In this document: positions 41,141 through 49,535 of the stretch, piece by piece
Layout of the letters: each line of letters opens with the position of its first letter
How positions within the stretch are numbered: position 1 is the first letter of the stretch
Assembly (NCBI RefSeq): GCF_027594785.1
Contig: NZ_CP075584.1
Location: 3,658,001-3,722,000 of the forward strand
Source: Cryobacterium breve
GTDB taxonomy: Bacteria > Actinomycetota > Actinomycetes > Actinomycetales > Microbacteriaceae
Direction: 5' to 3'
DNA: 64,000 bases
Made by a program: the position numbers and the translations under genes
The notes under the pieces: model-generated
What the model saw: only the letters and a program-made list of their open reading frames with translations
The model's database searches: none
Told to the model about the DNA's origin: nothing

Positions 41141-41162
41141 CAGTCATGATTTAGTCATGATG
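41141..41162. other. Left 22-bp direct repeat of nested integrative element
   Basis: This sequence, starting CAGTCATGATTTAG, is repeated exactly at 49118-49139. It itself contains two ATCATGA-like units. It flanks an integrase gene and about 8 kb with different content, so I read it as the attachment core. The stretch 41163-41477 holds no convincing gene. Confidence 0.8.
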
Positions 41163-41477
41163 ACTGGCCTCCTTCACCCTGCGAGCTGAAGAATTTGAAG
41201 TTATTTGGGAAGCCGCGATGTTGACTGGATCATCGACGATTGTCGAGTGGTTGTGAGTAAGGCGAAGGACGACATCCAAAAGCAGCGAGGTCGCTGCCAG
41301 CGACTTCGTGGATATGCCGTGAAGTGGCGGCGTCTTCCGGCGCGTGGCATGCAAAGATGACACCACGCAGAACGCCGTGTACGGAGTGATGGGCAGGAAG
41401 CAAACGGACTGCCAGGTCGTCGTCGATGAAGACGCTCGGGCACACGAAGTGATCGCATTATTGACGGGAGTCGTTGG

Positions 41478-41738
41478 GTGAAAGGTAATCCTGTCGTCAT
41501 CTTGGTTGTGGTCCGCTTCGGCTTGCTTTTGGGCGCGGTCGCCACGTTCATTCTTGGCATGTCGTTACCTCGCGCGGTGGGCGATCCACTGGTCATCGCC
41601 TCGTTCATTTTGGCTGGGTTGTACTTCTGCTTCTGGTTTCGCGCGCGATGGCTGATCAAGAACTACGCGAAGAAGATTGCTGCGGACCAGCAAAAGGGAG
41701 CCGCGGATGGGACTGAGGATCAGTCGTTGGGCACCTAA
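41478..41738 (+). CDS. Small membrane protein in nested element
   Basis: This 86-residue protein has two hydrophobic segments (VVILVVVRFGLLLGAVATF; VIASFILAGLYFCFWF) followed by a basic, polar tail. It starts with GTG and is convergent with the integrase gene, the stops almost touching. No family recognised. Confidence 0.5.
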   Translation: MKGNPVVILVVVRFGLLLGAVATFILGMSLPRAVGDPLVIASFILAGLYFCFWFRARWLIKNYAKKIAADQQKGAADGTEDQSLGT

Positions 41739-42997
41739 GTTTTCGCTCGCGCCTGACCCCGGTCAGTAGGAGGTTCTGAAGCGCGCAAGGCGGCGGCACG
41801 AGCGAGTTCTACAGCGTCCGACACTACGTCGAGGTGATCGGGCCATAGGTGTGCGTACACGTCGAGAGTCTCCGTGGCGCGTGCGTGACCGAGCTGCAGC
41901 TGGACGACCTTCACATCGGCCCCGCTCGCGATCATCATCGACGCGGCTGCGTGGCGGAGATCGTGCGGGGTCGGCTTCTTGGACTCCAGTCCAGCCAAGG
42001 TGACGGCTTTGGCCCAGACGCGGCCTCGCCAGTTCGACTCGTGGATGTCGCCCCCTCGGGCGGCACGGAAGACGAATGCGTCCGGCGGCTGGCCCTCGAC
42101 CAGTGGCCGCAGTTCGGCGACCAGGAACCCGGGCAGCGACACCGTGCGCGCCTTGCCCGACTTCGGGGTGCCGAGGTAGCGGGTTGCGCCCTGAGACCAG
42201 GTCTGCATGATCGTGGCGCGGCGGGCGTCGAGATCGACCTTGCCGACCTGAAGTGCGAGGGCTTCGTTGATCCGGAGTCCGACATAGCCGAGCGTGAGGA
42301 CCAAGGCGCGATCGGTCTGGTCCTCTGTGAGCTGCTTGGCTGATGCAGCCAGGCGCTCGACTTCAGCGTGGCCGAGGATCACCATCGGCTTCTTCGTCGC
42401 CTTCGGTCGATCGACGCCGTCGACCGGGTTTGCCGTCGTCCAGTTGTGCCGCATGGCGTACTTGAAGATCGATCCGGTGAGGACGACGATGCCCTTGATT
42501 GAGGATGCGCTGAGTCCGTCGGGTGACAGGCTCACGTTTCCTCTCGTGTAGTCGAAAGGGGCGGTGCCGGTCTGCAGGTCGTTCACCCAGGATTCGATCT
42601 CATGGCGGGTGATGGATCCGATGGCCCGTCCGCCCCATTTCGGATTGACCCAGGTCTTCAAGTCCCTCTCGAGTCGATACCGGTAGCTGTCCTTGATCGA
42701 CTTCTTGGACTGGAGGAACTCGTCCGCAACTAGGCGGAACTTGCGGCGCGAATCCTCCGGAGACGAGTAAATGCCGGCGCGCATTGAGTTGTCGATGGAC
42801 GTGACGAATTCCTCGGCGCTTCCAATTCCGGACTTCACCTTGAAGCTTCGCGACCGTAGCGCTTTGGTGCCGTCGGCTTTGTCTTCGTACCAGTCCACGC
42901 GCCAGCGGGAGCCTCGACCCTGTTGGGGCGACTTCGTCTTGCGACCGGTGTCCGGGTCGATCCGCTGCCATCGATCGACTATCCATGCCTTGGCCAT
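41735..42997 (-). CDS. Phage-type tyrosine integrase of nested element
   Basis: This protein has about 420 residues. The N-terminal arm-binding region (GSRWRVDWYEDKADG) and SAM-like domain (FLQSKKSIKDSYRYRLERDL) precede a catalytic domain with all key residues: GYVGLRINEAL (Arg), HDLRHAAAS (His, Arg), LQLGHARATETLDVYAHL (His, Tyr). This is a competent recombinase, unlike the recombinase-fold proteins of the islands. It lies just inside the left 22-bp repeat and should catalyse excision and integration there. A GTG nine bases upstream (43006) is an alternative start. Confidence 0.9.
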   Translation of the reverse strand: MAKAWIVDRWQRIDPDTGRKTKSPQQGRGSRWRVDWYEDKADGTKALRSRSFKVKSGIGSAEEFVTSIDNSMRAGIYSSPEDSRRKFRLVADEFLQSKKSIKDSYRYRLERDLKTWVNPKWGGRAIGSITRHEIESWVNDLQTGTAPFDYTRGNVSLSPDGLSASSIKGIVVLTGSIFKYAMRHNWTTANPVDGVDRPKATKKPMVILGHAEVERLAASAKQLTEDQTDRALVLTLGYVGLRINEALALQVGKVDLDARRATIMQTWSQGATRYLGTPKSGKARTVSLPGFLVAELRPLVEGQPPDAFVFRAARGGDIHESNWRGRVWAKAVTLAGLESKKPTPHDLRHAAASMMIASGADVKVVQLQLGHARATETLDVYAHLWPDHLDVVSDAVELARAAALRASEPPTDRGQARAKT

Positions 42998-43151
42998 CGT
43001 CACCACTTCTCATAGGGCAGTGAAGGATCGTGTTGACGCCGACTCTAGCCACGACCGCAGACACGTCAAGCTGGATGTGCCTGAGCTCGAGACTGCCGGC
43101 GATCCTCGTGCCTAACCTGCGGGACGATGGCGTCATCGCTCCCGTCCCACG

Positions 43152-43750
43152 TCACTGCCCACAGCCATCGAGCAACCAGCCGGCCGAGGTCAGGTACGTG
43201 GACAGTTGCGTGATGCGTCGGTTGGCTTCGTTCAGGCGTTCCTGGGCGGTGTTCCACGGCTGGCCGGCGTCGCTGTCGCCGGCGGCCGCGTTCAGTGTGG
43301 TTTCGACCTGGAGGTTACTGGCGAGGCGGTTGCGTTCGCGGATGAGGGCATCCCGTTCGCGCATCGCTTGTAGCTGGGTGCGTTCGGAGCGTTCGTCGGT
43401 GGTGGTCCAGCGGTAGGCGCCGTCGGTTTCGCCGGAGATCCACGCGTCGAACTCGACGACGGTCATGCCGTCGAACGCCGGGCTGAGGTTGGGTAGGTCG
43501 AGGGCGTTGAGGGGGCGGCCGACGGGGGCGAGGAGAAACAGGGGGAGACGCCTAGGGCGTGTGCGATGTTCAGCAGCTGGCTGACGGCGAGGTCGCTCTT
43601 CCGGCCGGCTTCGATGTTCTGCAGGATCGCCTCGGTGACGTTGTCGCCGGGGATCGTGTCGGCGAGTTCTTTCGTGGTGCGGATGCCGCGGTGCTTCCGG
43701 ATGGCCTGGATGCGGTCGCCGATGCTCGTCTCGATCCGGAAATCTGTCAT
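43152..43750 (-). CDS. XRE-family repressor, frame broken once
   Basis: The N-terminal helix-turn-helix (IQAIRKHRGIRTTKELAD ... ILQNIEAGRKSDL) is typical of XRE. The C-terminal half (FDAWISGETDGAYRW, then a coiled coil RERDALIRERNRLAS) is in another frame. One missing C in the run coding ALGVSP-LFLLAPVGRP explains the break, so a homopolymer error is likely. It is divergent from the excisionase-like gene with palindromes between them, the usual immunity/lysogeny switch of integrative elements. Confidence 0.75.
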
Positions 43751-43753
43751 GAG

Positions 43754-43834
43754 GACAAGATACTACGCAAACTCTTGTCAAACGCGAGAAGTCGCCATAT
43801 TGTGACCTCAACATTGGAACAACCGAAAGGTTGT
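43754..43834. promoter_or_regulatory. Divergent operator region of the nested element
   Basis: Two inverted repeats lie between the divergent repressor and excisionase-like genes: GACAAGA/TCTTGTC with 12 nt between (43754-43779), and ACAACC-GAAA-GGTTGT (43819-43834). They are candidate XRE operator sites. Binding is inferred from position and symmetry only. Confidence 0.55.
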
Positions 43835-43846
43835 CATCGAGACAGG

Positions 43847-44059
43847 ATGATCATGGACGACGACTATATCCTCCCCGCCACCGTGGGCGAGATCACGGGA
43901 ATGAAGACCGGCGCCCTGGCCCAGCTGCGCTACTTGGGTAGGGGGCCCCGGTTCTACAAACCCACACCCCGGACCGTGCTCTACAAGAGATCCGAAGTCG
44001 TCGCCTGGATCGAAGCCAGCGCCACCACCCGCACCTCTGAGCCCCCAACACGGCACTGA
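43847..44059 (+). CDS. AlpA/MerR-like excisionase
   Basis: This 70-residue protein has the small winged-helix plan of plasmid/phage excisionases: VGEITGMKTGALAQLRYLGRGP, then FYKPTPRTVLYKRSEVVAWIEA. It is divergent from the XRE repressor. It would steer the integrase towards excision and may also act as a regulator. Confidence 0.75.
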   Translation: MIMDDDYILPATVGEITGMKTGALAQLRYLGRGPRFYKPTPRTVLYKRSEVVAWIEASATTRTSEPPTRH

Positions 44060-44216
44060 ACCATCGTCACGGGCGCGGCACTCGGTCGCGCCGGTACGAA
44101 GGCCTGGGTGCACGACCTGGGCCATTGAGCGTCACCAGCAGAGGAGTCGATCGATGCGCAGACCAGCGAGCACGGCCGACACGACACCTCCCCTCCGCAG
44201 GGGTGGGTGAGGTGCC

Positions 44217-44603
44217 GTGGGCTTGTATGCGGCGAAGAACGCCGTCCTGGTCGCCGCCCAGCTGGGCTTGGGGCATGCGTCGAGAGTGTTGCTGATCCAC
44301 ATGGCCTTGGAGTGCTGGGACGACGAGCACAATCCCGGCGGGCAACCGCCCCGACGCTATTTCGCCTGCCGGGAAGCGTCCGCTCTCGCTCTCGGGTTCC
44401 TCGCCCCGTCCAACGGGAGCGCCGCGGCCCACCAGGCCGTCAAACGCGCCGTGACGGAACTCACCAAGACCGGCGCGATCACGCGGGTTCGGTCGGGCCG
44501 GAACGGGCGTGCAGCGGAGTTCGAACTGAACCTCAACAGTGCCAAACCGCCGACGCCGGGCCGCCGGCTTCCGGAGTTCCAAGATCGGCTCTGGGATGTC
44601 TAG
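44217..44603 (+). CDS. Helix-turn-helix replication-type protein, possibly longer
   Basis: This 128-residue protein starts with GTG. It has an N-terminal helical region (AKNAVLVAAQLGLGHASRVLLIHMAL) and a winged helix (AVKRAVTELTKTGAITRVRSG). Proteins of this type in actinobacterial plasmids and integrative elements carry a tail of repeated VTVP/RGT units. Such a tail (GTVTVPLRGT) is open in the next frame at 44600-44700, so one extra base near 44600 may have cut the gene short. A replication-initiation role is inferred. Confidence 0.6.
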   Translation: MGLYAAKNAVLVAAQLGLGHASRVLLIHMALECWDDEHNPGGQPPRRYFACREASALALGFLAPSNGSAAAHQAVKRAVTELTKTGAITRVRSGRNGRAAEFELNLNSAKPPTPGRRLPEFQDRLWDV

Positions 44604-44615
44604 GGGGTCGCTCAG

Positions 44616-44658
44616 CGTCCCCCACAGGGGTACGGTCACCGTCCCCCTCAGGGGTACG
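44616..44658. repeat. Two 19-nt iteron-like repeats and nearby DnaA box
   Basis: CGTCCCCC-A/T-CAGGGGTACG occurs at 44616-44634 and 44640-44658 (24-nt period). A perfect DnaA-type nonamer TGTGGATAA follows at 44753-44761. The arrangement behind a replication-type gene suggests an origin. Because the repeats also fit a repeated protein tail, a purely coding explanation is possible. Confidence 0.5.
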
Positions 44659-44915
44659 AAAGCTGACCCAGCAAGGGGACGCTCACCGTCCTCCTTAACA
44701 GTAAGGAACAGGAAGAACAAAACTGGAGCAGTACGCGCGCGCGAGACGGGCCTGTGGATAACTTCTTCGGGGACACCGGATGTCCAGGCCAATGGCAGTC
44801 GTTCGAAATGTCGTGGGCCTTATTGCGCAGCCTCAGGCCTGAGCCCGTCAGCGTCCCGGATCAGATTTGTGTGTCGGGGAGCAGGAGGCCGGGCTATTGC
44901 CCGCACGGAGTTCAC

Positions 44916-45524
44916 TCAGTGGGCATCACGGCGTCGGGCGACGATCGCTGCCACCGGGCGCTGGCCGGCGGTCTTCCGGACGTGCGATTCGACCACGTCA
45001 AAACCGGTCGCGTCCAACTCGGCGCCGAGGACATCCACGGGCCATCGGTATGCCGGCGTGACGGCGTGGGCGAATTCCTCGACCGTCTGGCCTTCGAAAA
45101 ATCCGACAAACAGCGTGCCGCCGGGTTTTAGCGCGCGACTGAACTCTTGAAGAGGAATCCGTATCGTCTCGGGCTCGTAGTGAATGAGGGAGTACCAGGC
45201 GAGAATTCCGCCAAGTGAACCCGTGCCGGCGGCGAGCGAAGCGAGACTGCCGAGCGTGTAGCTCACGCCGGGAAAGGTGTTCGTGGCGTAGGTGACGAAC
45301 TCGGGTACCAAATCGACTCCGCGAGCGGCATGCCCTTGCTCCGTGAGGAAGTTCGTCCAATGACCTGGACCACACCCAGCATCGACTATTTCCCCGTCGA
45401 CATCGCTGGCCCACTTGGACACGAGTTGGAGATCGGATGGGTGCACGGCAGCCATCGACCCCAAGACCTCGGAGTACTCCCTCGCTCGGCGCGAGTACGC
45501 CGCGGTGCTGACCTCGACTACCAT
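44916..45524 (-). CDS. Class I SAM-dependent methyltransferase
   Basis: This 202-residue protein has motif I IVDAGCGPGHWT near residue 38, post-I GVDLVPEF, and a motif IV-like GGILAWYSLIHYE. It belongs to the large small-molecule/biotin-synthesis-like methyltransferase group. The substrate cannot be inferred. The ATG at 45524 gives a compact domain; an upstream extension of the frame is not supported. Opposite in direction to the replication-type gene. Confidence 0.8.
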   Translation of the reverse strand: MVVEVSTAAYSRRAREYSEVLGSMAAVHPSDLQLVSKWASDVDGEIVDAGCGPGHWTNFLTEQGHAARGVDLVPEFVTYATNTFPGVSYTLGSLASLAAGTGSLGGILAWYSLIHYEPETIRIPLQEFSRALKPGGTLFVGFFEGQTVEEFAHAVTPAYRWPVDVLGAELDATGFDVVESHVRKTAGQRPVAAIVARRRDAH

Positions 45525-45678
45525 GCGATCGATTCTAGGCACGGTCGAGCCACGTGCTGACCGACGGCAATGCGAAGTCTCAGCGCAGAGGCACGGTGGA
45601 CCAGGACTCATGTCAGCCGTGCATCAGGAGAACCTCGACCGGGCGATGGGTGAGCGGGTCGAGGGTACGTTGTGAGGC

Positions 45679-45897
45679 GTGACTAGTCGTAACGGGCGCA
45701 TCGCCCTCATCACCGTCGGCGCAATCGCTGTGATCCTCGGTGGAGTGTGGGCCGGGCAGGGCATGAATCTGATCCAGGGAAGTTTCATGACAGGTAGCCG
45801 CATGTGGCTCTCCATCGGGCTCATCGTCGCGATCGTCGGAATCATCCTGATTGTGCTCGGCCTAGCTCGGCCGGGGCGCGGCGGCACGAGCAAGTGA
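45679..45897 (+). CDS. Small two-helix membrane protein
   Basis: This 72-residue protein starts with GTG. Helices LITVGAIAVILGGVWAG and LSIGLIVAIVGIILIVLGLA are separated by a short polar loop; the tail is basic. No family recognised. Confidence 0.5.
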   Translation: MTSRNGRIALITVGAIAVILGGVWAGQGMNLIQGSFMTGSRMWLSIGLIVAIVGIILIVLGLARPGRGGTSK

Positions 45898-46100
45898 GAC
45901 CCTAACTATCGCGAGCCTAGATTTCGCTCCGACGCACGTGACGCGGGGGACTGCTCCTGAGGCCAGTTGAACGACCGTCTGGCACCCAGGTCACCGCCGC
46001 AAGGAGCGCCGCGGAAGGATTTCCAAGCGAGTTACTCGATCGTCCGGGTGGTCGTTTACCCCGTCATCGAGAACGAATAGGTAAACGACTACCCGAGGGC

Positions 46101-46218
46101 ACTCTTTCCCTGTCCCACCGCCTCCCCCTCGCTGCGCTCGCTTCCCAACCCCCCACACTCAACGGCATTGTGTGGGGGGTTGGGAAGTAAAGGGGAGGTG
46201 GTGGGACAGGGAAAGAGT
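46101..46218. repeat. Very long hairpin, candidate oriT/replication site
   Basis: Outer arms 46101-46127 and 46192-46218 pair nearly perfectly. Inner arms 46141-46158 and 46170-46187 pair perfectly (18 bp) around an 11-nt loop. An A-rich tract (46233-46290) follows, then a replication-relaxation gene. A hairpin of this size beside such a gene is typical of origins of transfer or rolling-circle replication. The rest of 45898-46324 has no gene. Confidence 0.8.
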
Positions 46219-46324
46219 CAGAGGTTGATGAAAGAAATATGAATGAAAGAAAAAGAAAAAAACATAGAGAAAAAACAAGAAAAAAACGGTTGAGTAGCCG
46301 AAGTTCTGAGGGACGGGGAGCGGC

Positions 46325-47018
46325 ATGGTGCAGGTGACAGAGCGTGATCTGGCGATGGTTGACTGGCTGGGCACGGTGCGTCTGGCGGAGGTCGATGCGA
46401 TCCGCTGGGCCCTGGGCGCGATGCTCGGTTCAGCCGAGCCGATCAGCACCCGGAAGGCCCAGCACTGGATCATGCGGATGGTCGAGGCTGGACTCGTCGC
46501 CCGAGCGCGGCCGACGTTCCAGGGCGCGTCGATCGTCTGGGCGACACACGATGCCGTCGGGAGGAAGCCGCCGAACCTGTTCCGGCAGACCACCCGGCAT
46601 GAGGTTGCTGTCGCGTCAGTCTCGGCCCGGTATCTCTGTCTCGGCTTCACCTGGCAACGCGACCGACGGCCCGTCGGTGTCCGCGACCACCAAGCAGATG
46701 GCCTCGCAACATACGGTGGTCAAGTGGAACTCGTTGAAGTGGAGCCTGACGGCGAAGTCCTCACCTCGCTACAGGCCGATCTACGAGAATCACGCGAGGC
46801 GCCTCACCCAGGAAGGGATATCGAAGGTTATTTACTTCTGCACCGCGGATGCCTACCGGGTCGTGAGTCGGGAGGCGGACAAGTTCATCTTTCGTACCGA
46901 ACGCCCGCGAGTCGTCTCCACGATCGCTTTCGATAAGCGCGGCCACTGGATCGGGTCTCAGTCCGACCTCGTCACGCCAGCCCAAAGCACCCCGGGTGTG
47001 CCGGAGATCGCGAGGTGA
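46325..47018 (+). CDS. Replication-relaxation (Replic_Relax) family protein, frame broken once
   Basis: The corrected protein is about 230 residues. The N-terminal winged helix (VTERDLAMVDWLGTVRLAEVDAI) resembles Replic_Relax proteins of actinobacterial mobile elements. A middle HEVAVASVSARY follows, then a nuclease-like region: HQADGLA...VELVEVEL...KSSPRYRPIYE. The frame breaks at 46742-46748 (GAGCCTG for GAGCTG), joining VEVE to LTAKSSPRY. It sits directly after the long hairpin and probably acts on it in mobilisation or replication. Confidence 0.7.
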
Positions 47019-47128
47019 GAGGCGCTCGTGGAAGTGTGAAACCTGGGCTACTTATCGGCGCTACCGGCTCTTAGAGCACCGCTGGCCTTCATCTACCCTT
47101 CGCGCGGATGCTGCAGTAGGTTCAGACC

Positions 47129-47269
47129 ATGATGATGCTCGTGTTGGTCGTGGCCTTCGCCGTCGCGTGTCTGGCCATGGTGGGCTTGGTTCTCGTTCTA
47201 TCTGAGGAGCAGACGGCCCGGCGACAGTCTCGCGCAGAGCACCATGTCGCGGGGAGCGAGGTTCGCTGA
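47129..47269 (+). CDS. Very small single-helix membrane protein
   Basis: Three consecutive ATG codons open a 46-residue frame: one hydrophobic helix (LVLVVAFAVACLAMVGLVLVL) and a short charged tail. It is too short for certainty, but the helix is clean. No family. Confidence 0.35.
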   Translation: MMMLVLVVAFAVACLAMVGLVLVLSEEQTARRQSRAEHHVAGSEVR

Positions 47270-47471
47270 AACGATGGAGCTTCCGGCGTCGGCACGGTGC
47301 ACGTAACCCACCAATGCGAATGCGAGCCAGGCGCTTTTAGCCGTCGCTGCCGGCGGCACAACGGTGTCTGGGAGAAGATCTTCCATCGTCCAGAGTTAAA
47401 GAAGTGTCTTCGACCAGACATGTAGTGAATGAAGACAGAATTCAGGTGTCGAGCTCGGGGGAGGGGGAGAG

Positions 47472-48068
47472 GTGGACGACGTCGGTCTCAGTGCGGCCTT
47501 GAAGAAGGCGGATCCATTCCCGGAAGCCGAAACGTCACACGTAGCGCCATCTCTTCAGCGTCTGGTGCGGTCAGTCGCTGCGTTTGACCACGCAGCTCGG
47601 CGTCGGCGCCATCGTCGTTTCTCCATCGGGGCTATCGGCGTAGGCGTTGTGTTGCTCGCTGGCACCGGAGCTTCCGCGCTTCCCGGAATCATTGAGTGGG
47701 CCCCGTGGACACCAGACATCGTGGTGGATCGAGCGTTCCCCATTTCGGACGGTACCGGCCTGACAGGGTGTGTCATTGTGATGCGGGTGGACCCGGACTA
47801 TACAACCGGAGACGGGAACACGGATGCCCACGTCGCCAACGCACGGGCCTTTCTGCAAGGCCATGATTGGTCGACGATCGAGGCCACTCTCGGTGAAGTG
47901 TCCGCATTTGACCGGGTCGCACTGGCGCGACAGGGAGAGACCGAGGCGGGCAGGCTGACCGGAGAGGTCACAGAACAGATCGCCCAAGTAATGACGCAGG
48001 CCGGGTATCTGGGTCACGGAGTTGCGCTGTCCGCTTCGGAACGCTGCGATACAGGGCACGACAAGTGA
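47472..48068 (+). CDS. Membrane protein upstream of ECF sigma, possible anti-sigma factor
   Basis: This 198-residue protein starts with GTG after a strong GGGGGAGGGGGAGAG. A short cytoplasmic part with FDHAARRRRHRRF precedes one membrane helix (IGAIGVGVVLLAGTGASAL, ~residues 52-70) and an extracytoplasmic domain. Its stop overlaps the sigma gene start, the usual coupling of a sigma factor and its anti-sigma factor. The order is reversed from the common one and no zinc motif is seen, so the role is inferred. Confidence 0.55.
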   Translation: MDDVGLSAALKKADPFPEAETSHVAPSLQRLVRSVAAFDHAARRRRHRRFSIGAIGVGVVLLAGTGASALPGIIEWAPWTPDIVVDRAFPISDGTGLTGCVIVMRVDPDYTTGDGNTDAHVANARAFLQGHDWSTIEATLGEVSAFDRVALARQGETEAGRLTGEVTEQIAQVMTQAGYLGHGVALSASERCDTGHDK

Positions 48069-48628
48069 GCCGGCCGTCCGATTTCACCTCAGGGGGTTCA
48101 GCCGAACGACGTTTGGAAAAACTGCACGAGCAGTTGGCCGGCGACCTGCTCCGCTATTTTGCGCGCAGGGTCACTCCCCAGGCAGATGCGGCCGACCTTC
48201 TCGCTGAAACCCTGATGGTTGCCTGGCGGAGACTGGACAAGGTTCCGACGGATGACCAGGGCGCGCGGATGTGGATGTTCGCCACGGCCCGCCGGGTCCT
48301 GGCGAATTGGACGCGCGGTCAGCGCCGGCGCACTGCCCTCAGCGATGAACTCCGGGCCCAGCTGATCGAAACGCCGCAACCAGACGCATCCGCCGAGGTC
48401 CTCGATGTCCGCCGTGCCCTCGAGGACCTCCCGCGGAACCAGCGTGAACTGATCCGCCTCGTCCATTGGGACGGATTCAGCATCATCGACGCCGCGCGTC
48501 TCAGCGGCATCCGAGAATCCACGGCTCGTGGGCGCTACCAGCGGGCGAAAGCCCAGCTCAAGGCTCGCTTGACAGAGGCAACCCATCCATCCGCAACGAC
48601 ATCGCCTATGAAAGTGACGACTCCATGA
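48065..48628 (+). CDS. ECF-type RNA polymerase sigma factor
   Basis: This 187-residue protein has region 2 (LLRYFARRVTPQADAADLLAETLMVAWRR, about residues 30-60, then FATARRVLANW) and region 4 (LEDLPRNQRELIRLVHWDGFSIIDAARL ... RGRYQRAKAQL, about 120-165). It overlaps the upstream membrane-protein gene (GTGA) and the downstream lipoprotein gene (ATGA), so the three form one unit. Likely regulates its own operon. Confidence 0.88.
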   Translation: MSRPSDFTSGGSAERRLEKLHEQLAGDLLRYFARRVTPQADAADLLAETLMVAWRRLDKVPTDDQGARMWMFATARRVLANWTRGQRRRTALSDELRAQLIETPQPDASAEVLDVRRALEDLPRNQRELIRLVHWDGFSIIDAARLSGIRESTARGRYQRAKAQLKARLTEATHPSATTSPMKVTTP

Positions 48629-49053
48629 GCTTCAGAAGAAACCGCGCCCTGATCCTGGTCGCCGCGTTCCTGTTCAGCGGTTCCCTCGCCGGGTGCGCAA
48701 CGATGTCGCCGAGCGGCGCGGTCACCGATCCGCGTGAGACCGCCAGCTCACCGGGCGCCACTCAGCTTCCCGGGGTCTCACCGCGAGTCTCGGAGTCTGG
48801 AACCGGCCCGACGTCGATCATCGTGCCGAACCCGTCTCCCGGTGCTGCGCACGTGGTGTTCTTCGCCCACTTTGAATGCTCCTCCGGCAAGGGCTCGGTC
48901 ACCCTGGCCGATGACCCGAGCGTGTTCATGGGCGGCGAGTGCTCAGGACCGGCCGACTATCAGATGACCCTCCCCGCCGGACAGCAGCAGTACACCTTCA
49001 CGATCGATGTCGGAGCGAATAGCACGTACAAGTTCTCCGGCCATTTCAGCTGA
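48625..49053 (+). CDS. Secreted lipoprotein downstream of sigma factor
   Basis: This 142-residue protein has an N-terminal signal (FRRNRALILVAAFLFSG) with lipobox LAGC near residue 25, a Ser/Pro/Thr-rich linker and a beta-rich C-terminal domain (HVVFFAHFECSSGKG; DYQMTLPAGQQQYTF) with two Cys that could pair. No family recognised. Translationally coupled to the sigma gene, so probably its regulated output. Confidence 0.65.
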   Translation: MSFRRNRALILVAAFLFSGSLAGCATMSPSGAVTDPRETASSPGATQLPGVSPRVSESGTGPTSIIVPNPSPGAAHVVFFAHFECSSGKGSVTLADDPSVFMGGECSGPADYQMTLPAGQQQYTFTIDVGANSTYKFSGHFS

Positions 49054-49117
49054 CGCCAGGGAGCGCATGCCACGCAGGGTGTTCGGGCGCGTATCGGCTG
49101 ATTCAACACCAAGAAAC

Positions 49118-49139
49118 AGTCATGATTTAGTCATGATGC
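49118..49139. other. Right 22-bp direct repeat of nested integrative element
   Basis: Exact copy of 41141-41162. The nested element is therefore 41141-49139, about 8.0 kb. The DNA to its right, up to 49261, is the residual end of island 1. Confidence 0.8.
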
Positions 49140-49179
49140 GCAGCGATACACGACGATAACGGAGTGATTCCAAAGAGTC

Positions 49180-49225
49180 GCTGAAGCCCCAACTTCCGCA
49201 TAACTTCAACGAAGTTCGGGCTTTG
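49180..49225 (+). terminator. Hairpin at island 1 right end
   Basis: AGCCCcAACTTC pairs with GAAGTTcGGGCT followed by TTTGG. It lies about 40 nt before the internal attachment site. It is a possible terminator or recombination-site structure. Confidence 0.45.
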
Positions 49226-49261
49226 GTGATCACGATGTCACCTCCAAAATCAGCGTCGGAA

Positions 49262-49299
49262 GGTCAGGGGGTCGCAGGTTCAAATCCTGTCAGCCCGAC
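49262..49299. other. Internal attachment site between island 1 and island 2
   Basis: Exact 38-bp duplicate of the tRNA-Pro 3' end (10085-10122). Only the 3' part is present, with no 5' tRNA half, as expected for a right attachment site. Island 2 starts immediately after it with the same double palindrome and operon as island 1, so it is also the left site of island 2. Confidence 0.92.
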
Positions 49300-49304
49300 C
49301 AAAG

Positions 49305-49384
49305 GGCCGTTCGCGAAACTCTTCGCGAAACCGGCCTTGAAGTCGAAATAGAAAACGCTCCTGAGGATTCTCAGGAGCGTTTTC
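49305..49384. repeat. Island 2 left-end palindromes and bidirectional terminator
   Basis: Same double TTCGCGAA palindrome (49305-49336) and 15-bp-stem terminator (49351-49384) as at island 1's left end, at the same distances from the attachment site. Confidence 0.85.
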
Positions 49385-49535
49385 TTGTATCTGGGTGGCT
49401 CACGGTCGACGGCGGCTGTAGTTCTCCAGTTGTCAGTCGAGTGGAGGCTGGCTTTTCCGATTTTGCGCGCGCCGGATTGTCTCGAATGCTGGGTGGTTTG
49501 CTCTCTCGGGCGGTGTCTGGGCAGTCGGGTGACTG

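Noticed and set aside
41230..41445. Minus-strand frame in the left end of the nested element
   Set aside because: No start signal, no recognisable motif, and overlapping alternatives; not supported as a gene.
44207..44698. Alternative frames over the replication-type gene
   Set aside because: Mostly shadow translation; only the possible repeated tail in one frame is kept as a note.
10123..49261. Copies of the module as a simple recent duplication or assembly error
   Set aside because: The copies differ at many scattered sites and have different cargo, so they are related but distinct insertions.
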